NCBI GenBank assembly: GCA_964019165.1
Contig: OZ025284.1
Coordinates: forward strand, 850,185 to 914,184
Length of the DNA: 64,000 nucleotides
DNA from: Mastigias papua
Lineage: Eukaryota; Cnidaria; Scyphozoa; Rhizostomeae; Mastigiidae
Direction of reading: 5' to 3'
In this document: positions 50,340 to 64,000 of the stretch, in pieces
How the letters are laid out: every line of letters begins with the position of its first letter
Position numbering within the stretch: the stretch's first letter is position 1
Notes under the pieces: model-generated
Databases searched by the model: none
Seen by the model: the letters and a program-made list of their open reading frames with translations, nothing else
What the model was told of the DNA's origin: nothing
Made by a program: the position numbers and the translations under genes

Positions 50340-51310
50340 ATATGGAGACGTGACTTGGGAGGTGACAGATAAGAGATGAGCTTTGAAAGATACAATATAG
50401 GTGGTAGACCTGAGAAATTTACTGTAGGTGGCTGACTCGAGAGAAAACTGTAGTTGGTGGCTGTAGGAGGTGTATCTGAGAGGTGTGAGCTTGATGTTAG
50501 GCCTAGATGAGAGTCAGATGGTATAAATGAGGGATGTTAGTTATGTAGAAGTTGTGAGTTTGGTAGCAGACCTAGAAGATATGATTCAGATGGCAATCTG
50601 ACCTTCTTATCATTAGCACTTCTGTTCTTTATGTTTACTCATTTTTCAGTAGTGTACTCTTTCTTATTGCCTTTTGGTGAATAATAGGTGTTCTTTTCAA
50701 TTTCAGATTGAGGGTGTGATCTTAATGGTAGATTTGAAGAATGTGACTTAGGTGATAGACTTGAGGCACTTGAGGCATGTGACTTAAGTGGTAGGTGTGA
50801 AAGGTGAGATTTACATGATAGACTAGAGGGATGTACTTCAGGTGGTAGACTTGATGTATGTGATTTAGATGATAAACCTGAAGGATGTGATTTAGATGGT
50901 AAACCTGAGGGATGTGATTCAGGTGGTAGACTTGAAGGATGTGAAGTAGATAGTGGATGTGAAGGATGTCATTCAGGTGTTAGATGTGAATGTAATGGTT
51001 TAGTTGGTAGAGCTGAGAGATGTGATTTAGATGGTAGATGAAGGATGAGATTTACATGATAGACTTGAGGTATGTGATTTAAGTGGTAGATGTGAAGGAT
51101 GAGATTTACATCACTGACTTGAGGGATGTGATTTAGGTGGTAGATCTGATGGAAGTGATTTAGATAGCAGACCCAAGAGATGTGATTTAGGTGGTAGATT
51201 TGAGGGATGTGATTTAGGTGGTAGACTTGAGGGATGTGCTTTCTTTGGTATACCTGAGAGATGTGATTTAGTTGGTAGATGTGAAGGATGTTAAGGTAGC
51301 CCTGAGGGAT
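50340..51310. repeat. 27-bp degenerate minisatellite, about 30 or more units
   Basis: The unit is close to gatgtgatttaggtggtaga followed by cttgagg, 27 bp. It is clearest at 50750-51290; the left part is more diverged and interrupted near 50590-50690. The minus-strand open frame at 50969-51325 with a nine-residue His/Asn/Tyr/Leu repeat is a by-product. A second array of the same unit lies at 57715-58140 in an SSUH2 intron. Confidence 0.9.
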
Positions 51311-51453
51311 ATATATGGAAGACACAGAGGGTGTAGTTAAGGTGGTAGAGCTGAGAGGTGTGGCTTTGATGGTAGATCTAAGGGATGAAGGCGTTTCAAG
51401 ACAAATAAGAGCTACAAGACACGGTATTCTTTGTTGTCAAAGACCTGGCCAAA

Positions 51454-51513
51454 CGCTCTCGGCTTTTCACTCGACAACACTCTATATGTTTGTCGAGAGA
51501 AATGTCGAGAGCG
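51454..51513. repeat. Short fold-back (hairpin) repeat
   Basis: Arms 51454-51477 (cgctctcggcttttcactcg, then acaa) and 51490-51513 (ttgtcgagagaaatgtcgag, then agcg) are inverted complements with four mismatches around a 12-base loop. It is probably part of a fold-back element. Confidence 0.65.
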
Positions 51514-51623
51514 ATTGGGCACCCTCCGCTCGACAACGCTCGTCATCTCTGGATTTAGTTCTACACAACCTAAAACTTAAGAAACTTTAAGAACTACAAG
51601 GAAAGAGGTTTTCCTCTTCGGAT

Positions 51624-51872
51624 ATGACACAATGTGTGTGCTGTGGATGTGGAAGAAAGATTGCCGTGGATATAAAACAAAATGTATGCCGTGAATCTAA
51701 AAGACTGATTGCCGTGGATTTGAAACAATATGTGTGCCGTGAATGTGAAAGAATGATTGCCGCAGATATGAAACAATCTGTGTGCCGTGAATGTGAAAGA
51801 AAGTATGTGTGCAGTGAATCTCAAAGAAAATGTAAGACATTACAGAAAGGTTGTCGTTCTGACAAAGAATAA
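51624..51872 (+). repeat. 48-bp minisatellite carrying an 82-codon Cys-rich open frame
   Basis: Units of 48 bp (gattgccgtggatttgaaac, then aatatgtgtgccgtgaatgt, then gaaagaat) are repeated about four times with divergence. The plus strand is open throughout and would encode 16-residue repeats such as RIAVDIKQNVCRESK, with a CVCCGCG start. It is followed at once by an aaat microsatellite (51868-51891). I think the frame is a by-product of a repeat whose length is a multiple of three, since no splice sites, homology or neighbouring exons support it. Confidence 0.8.
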
Positions 51873-51891
51873 ATAAATAAATAAATAAATG

Positions 51892-53064
51892 ATAATATTT
51901 AACCAAGTAACATCGCATCAGTTGGTTTAACTGTTTTCCATGCGAGACCTGCATATAGCAATAGTTACCTAACGTTTGCATTAGATAACAGGATAATGTG
52001 CCGTAGCCCTTGCGGGCCACTGTATTACAGCCTTCCTTATTTTTAATTACTTACCTTGAGCCAAATGACATTGAGGCTATGCCCTCATGGTATCAAGGCA
52101 ACTCACCTCCTGTCATGAGACTCTATGCAAAGGGATGGGTTGGCAATATGATTAAAAACTGAGAGTTAAAGACTTTGATTTTTGCATATCAATGAAAATA
52201 AAAATTAAGGTGTTGCTAATTGTTAAGGCAAAAAGACAAACTGAAAGCAATGATATCTAATTTGAAAGGCATTCTAATCTGCAATTATCTCGTTAACAGT
52301 AAATATAGCATATAAGAATATACTCTATGCAGTGATGAATATTAAAATATATTATACTACGGCGGTTTCCATATAATTTAGAATCACATGCGTGCAATGT
52401 TTGTAAGATAAGTGGAGATTATACAAATATCATCAGTTAAAGCGGTACCCATCACCGGAGGTCTGAAGAATCAGTCAGCTTTAAACAGGTCAGCCAAACA
52501 AAACGAAATGAAAAATTGCTGGAAAAATTCCTAAAAGTAAGTGAGGCTACTATAGCACCTAGAAAGATGAGGGACGTGAAGAAACAACGACAAGCGGGTA
52601 AGGGGGCATTATTTATCCAACCGACAGCTGTTGCCCCTCTTTTATCTTCCTATAAATTGAGCATAACTCAGCGCTACTGCCTAAAAATATAGAGCTCGAC
52701 AAACAGCAACAGCCATTAAATTATCGGATATCTATTGATACGTTTATATCCTCGGGTACTTCATGAAAGGAGGCCACGTATTACTTTTGGTATTCTAAAG
52801 TCTTTCCTCGCTTCATTCACCTACCTTTTCAGCGCTGGATTCGCAACAGGGCCGGCCTAGTCTATTCACATACATAAGTCGTGTCTTTGCTAACATTGCA
52901 CTACAATCAGTTCTGGATTGTAAAAGCCTTTAAAGTACCAATAACAGCTTAAAAATTATGATTAAAAATCATATTGAATTACCCACAATAACTATAGTAG
53001 AATATATTGAATATAGGAAATGTTGTCAGAGTTTCTGGCCAAATCTCAAAATCCCAGTTCCAGT
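51892..53064. other. 3' flank of the proximal SSUH2 exon, no other feature
   Basis: It should contain the 3' UTR of the proximal SSUH2 transcript. The minus strand just past the stop has no aataaa within about 150 bases; the nearest variant is aatata at about 53011. 'gggggcattatttat' at about 52603-52617 recalls the Harbinger MITE end at 24.5 kb, but no partner end is visible. Confidence 0.45.
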
Positions 53065-61090
<8,026 letters not shown>

Positions 61091-61111
61091 AACTAGGTCA
61101 GATCGTCAGTT

Positions 61112-61900
61112 CTGGAAGAAAAGGAAATCTGGGATAAGCAGTCTAATACAAATTATCTGTAACATTATGACTAGTTAAAATAAACCAATAAAAACTCCAT
61201 GTATAACAGTCAAAAATCATCTCCCCTCTCTTTCTCCAGGTACCATAGCCATCATGGGGGCATGTACTGTGATAGCTTTTCATTTTTGACCACCTGCATG
61301 TCATTCGCTTTCATTACAAAATCTTCTGCTGCAGATGACAGTATAATCTGCTTCTGGCAGCCTCTTGCATTTCTGCCTGTAATCTTCCCTGTTAAAATGG
61401 CATGGTCCAAAACTCATTCTGAATGGCCTTCCCTGTCAATTTTATTTCCTTCTTGTTGCTGATATAGTGGTTTCTGTCATTGCCCTCTTGCGCACTTCCT
61501 TATTGCTGACATAGAATATCCAGGATATTTCTAACAATGAGCTTTTCTGACAAAAATCTTAGGAAAGCCTTTTGAGCCCTAATTTCACTATATCCTGAGA
61601 TAAGCTGTTTCATGGCCCATAAACAAAAGAGGGCATGGTAGGTTCCTCTTCAGGTCCAATGTGTGTAAAACAGTCTAAAGTTTCAAGTACATGGCTTGGA
61701 TTGCCTTCTGATATATGATAAAAATGACAGAAAATGCTTGAGTGCTCTATTTATAAGGGGGGGCACCAAGACCCTTTTTAACAGTCTAGGGGGGTCTTGC
61801 CCCAAGTCACCCTCCAGCTATAGGATTGGGTAGTCGATGGTATAAGTAATCAGTTGTCAATACTTCAGCTATCAATTGAAATACACTCTCCTGCTTCCTG
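61112..61900. other. Upstream flank of the SSUH2-like gene
   Basis: It should hold the upstream intron, 5' UTR exon and promoter of the minus-strand SSUH2-like gene. None of these could be placed. An open frame of 87 codons at 61199-61462 (plus) is unfamiliar. Confidence 0.4.
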
Positions 61901-61920
61901 AAGGGAGAGTGGCCCAATTC

Positions 61921-62575
61921 AGCGTCTTACGTGCGGAAACGCAGTTATTGAGTACAAATCGAAATGTGACTGCCTTGGCCTGCGCTTAGATAATAGGCTG
62001 TCTTGGGATAGCCAAATAAAGAAAATATGTTTGTCTTTTAATGGCAAGATTAAAGCTCTGAAAAAGATCAGTTTTCTTCAAAAACATATCCTCGAAAGAA
62101 TTTACTTCAAAACAGTGCTTCCAAGTATGTTATATGGTATTATGGTTTGGCGGTTTGGGGATCTTGTAGTCCATCTCTGTTTAATAATCTTGAAGAAATA
62201 CACCAAAGAGCAGCAAAGCTCATTCGTGGGGGTTCATCCCAGCAAAACAATGGTGATATCCTAGCGGCAGCAAATTGGCAACCCTTACAGTTCTTCTACA
62301 AGGGGAGAATTTTATCACTGGCTCATGGTGCATACTTTGAGCACAACCAAGCGGAAATAAACCATCTCGTGGAGCGCAATCCCTCAAATTACAACCTGAG
62401 GAATACACACCGAGTTAAAGTCACCAGACCAAGGTCGGAGATTGGCAGATTAATGTTCAAACACAGAGCAGCATTAGCGTGGAACAGTTTACCAGAAGAT
62501 TTTAAAACTATTGGTAACACTAAAGCTTTTAAAGTAAAAATTAATTTAGATAAGTCGGTAATAAACAGTATCTAA
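61921..62575 (+). pseudogene. LINE reverse transcriptase C-terminal relic with frameshift
   Basis: From 61935 the frame reads GNAVIEYKSKCDCLGLRLDN, RLSWDSQIKK, later LKKISFLQKHILERIYFKTV, LPSMLYGIMVW. After a frameshift near 62147 it continues WGSCSPSLFNNLEEIHQRAA, KLIRG and finally SEIGRLMFKHRAALAWNSLP, EDFKTIGNTKAFKVKIN, stop. The order 'YLG..LD..LSW..QI ... R.Y...VLP...YG ... LE.IH.RAAKLI ... F..R....WN.LP' is the thumb/C-terminal part of a non-LTR reverse transcriptase. The 5' part is missing. It is a different family from the 31.0, 49.3 and 24.9 kb relics. Confidence 0.88.
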
Positions 62576-62788
62576 TTTGACAAGGATAGCTGTATGATTA
62601 ATAATAAGGATGATTACTTTTATTACTATTAGTTTGCCTTTTTAACATATGGACATTAAATAGACTTTACAAAATGATTCTAAGCCTTCTTACTTTTATT
62701 TGGAAATAATTACAGTCCTCTTTTTTTAGGAAGTTTTAGTTTTTAGCCGCAGGTCCACGTCTGCACTTAGTGTGGCCACAGAGTAGAG

Positions 62789-63138
62789 TTAGGCAGAAGG
62801 GTCACTCTGTGTCGGTTCCTTTGATGTTTTGCTGACACCAGTTCTCAGCGATTGACCTATGGAGATACGGCTGAACTTCTTAAACTCGATTTGAGAGCGA
62901 GGTTGTTGAGAAGGCGTATCGAAATGTTGAGCTTGAGAATGTTGCTGCGACAGAGCATAGAATTCAACGGTACAAAGATGGAACCCTGTTCTAATTTTGC
63001 TCATTGTAGAAAAAGGTATGTGTTTGCATTTTGTGTTTACCACCGGTTTCACCCAATATCAGGGCTCATCAGTGCAGCTAGATAAACTGATTACCGGCTG
63101 TAGACGGCGTAGACCGGATTTTGATTCTTCGATTCCAT
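62789..63138 (-). CDS. Tentative small two-exon gene (81 aa), unrecognised
   Basis: An ATG at 63138 opens MESKNQNPVYAVYS and ends in a donor (agccg|gtaatc) at 63094. An acceptor (caaaattag) at 62991 would join it in frame to 62990-62789, giving RTGFHLCTVEFYALSQQ and a Gln/Ser/Lys-rich tail ending SKEPTQSDPSA, then a stop. An in-frame stop lies nine codons upstream of the ATG. The tail resembles a real protein C-terminus (polar, no low-complexity repeat), but I do not recognise it. The acceptor has a weak pyrimidine tract, so the model may be wrong or the second exon may belong to a larger gene to the right. Confidence 0.3.
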
Positions 63139-64000
63139 TTCGAAGAAATCAGTCCTTGCTCTTCACCGTTACCCTGACACTGGAGGCTTGAGAGGTAGTT
63201 TATGCTTGCCCATTGCACAACCCCAAGGCTAGCAGAGGGAAGAAGGCACCTCATGTCTTCTTTGTTAGATTCATTGACCTAACCTGCTACCCAAACATTG
63301 TACGCAAACCGTTCAGTGTTTTTCGTTATAATTTCTCTTGCATACGCAATTCCACATATTTTGGTGCATATGTAGTGAAACGTAAACATTGTATCATAGG
63401 CCACTTCTTGCTCAATGCCGGTATTCTTCTTTTAATTCATTCGCATTCACAACATCACACACCTGGGACATTACCGTGCGTCACTTCTGTCATCACACAC
63501 TTGGTCAATCCTATTCTGTTATTCTCTACGCAATCACCGCCACACGATTCCATTCAACAAACAACTAACCCTTCCTCTACGTAACTCGTGTTTACTTTGG
63601 GTTGTTCTCTGTTTATGTATATATCACTGTTATTTGTAATGTAAAGTTCAGTCAGAGTAGAGTCTGAGTACACTCAAGATCACTGTCTCCTCTCTCTGCC
63701 TCCGTGTTCTCTGCACGTTAAATAAGACTGTAACACCATGAAGATCAACAAACCAACGAGGGAAGTCACAGGACAAGCCATAATGATAGGAAACCATCGT
63801 TCCTATACGTATTCTCGACGCACACAATGAGTACTTAAAATGATACATAGTTTATGTGCAATTTCAACTGCCCGGATTGTTACCATCCGGCGAAAATCCA
63901 CCCTGCAAAGTTTGAGATGTGCATGTACAAGATGTTAGTTAGTTTTCATAGTTTTCTGAACATGTACAGATGCCTCTGCTACACTTTTCTTCGACATTTT
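63139..64000. other. Right edge, no recognised feature
   Basis: A 123-codon open frame (63213-63584, plus) is unfamiliar and rich in His, Ser and Thr from non-coding composition. The stretch 63640-63740 (pyrimidine-rich, then 'aataagactgtaacacc') recalls the end of a long terminal repeat, but no partner or TG...CA borders could be set. Confidence 0.4.

Noticed and set aside
52600..52640. Second Harbinger-like MITE end (gggggcattatttat)
   Set aside because: Only one end is present and the match is partial. No inverted partner was found nearby.
63598..63740. Solo long terminal repeat at the right edge
   Set aside because: The end resembles an LTR 3' region, but there are no TG...CA borders, target duplication or primer-binding site.

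Overview
The window is AT-rich, intron-rich and gene-poor nuclear DNA of an invertebrate animal. The likely host is a cnidarian such as a stony coral or sea anemone. This is inferred from three things: split genes with GT/AG introns, an animal set made of a DEG/ENaC channel, an SSUH2-like protein and a cofactor-independent phosphoglycerate mutase (iPGM, which vertebrates lack), and a dense load of LINE, SINE and MITE fragments. Species cannot be told from sequence alone. All three recognised genes lie on the minus strand.

Layout. 1-8.4 kb: no recognised gene, one degenerate satellite (2.69-3.33 kb) and a tRNA-derived SINE with a 14-bp target duplication (8382-8648). 8.7-9.8 kb: a large 5' coding exon of a DEG/ENaC (ASIC-like) sodium channel, whose remaining exons I could not find. 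9.8-33 kb: a long desert with inverted-repeat elements (11.8-14.1, 21.8-22.3 kb), a PIF/Harbinger-type MITE (24.5 kb), degraded LINE 3' ends (20.9, 24.9, 31.0 kb), simple repeats and a 35-bp minisatellite. 33.2-45.5 kb: a complete 11-exon iPGM gene (505 aa), with simple repeats and a 36/72-bp minisatellite in its introns. 46-52 kb: LINE debris, a second copy of the 213-bp MITE seen at 31.6 kb, an extra SSUH2 terminal exon (48.6 kb) and a 27-bp minisatellite. 53.1-61.1 kb: a complete SSUH2-like gene (12 coding exons, 435 aa) with a GGYPP/GGMPP heptad-repeat N-terminus, six CxxCxGxG zinc-knuckle motifs and a C-terminal CaaX-like box. 61.1-64 kb: another LINE reverse transcriptase relic (61.9-62.6 kb) and a tentative small two-exon gene (62.8-63.1 kb).

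The genes show no shared pathway. iPGM is glycolytic, the channel is a membrane protein, and the SSUH2 family is poorly understood. The most interesting signals are the in-frame duplicate of the SSUH2 terminal exon, equal in length at 147 bp and keeping splice site, stop codon and a CaaX-like end; a 3'-UTR hairpin shared by three LINE relics with apparent compensatory changes; and several TIR elements with identifiable target duplications. No prokaryotic-type system, CRISPR array or operon is present.
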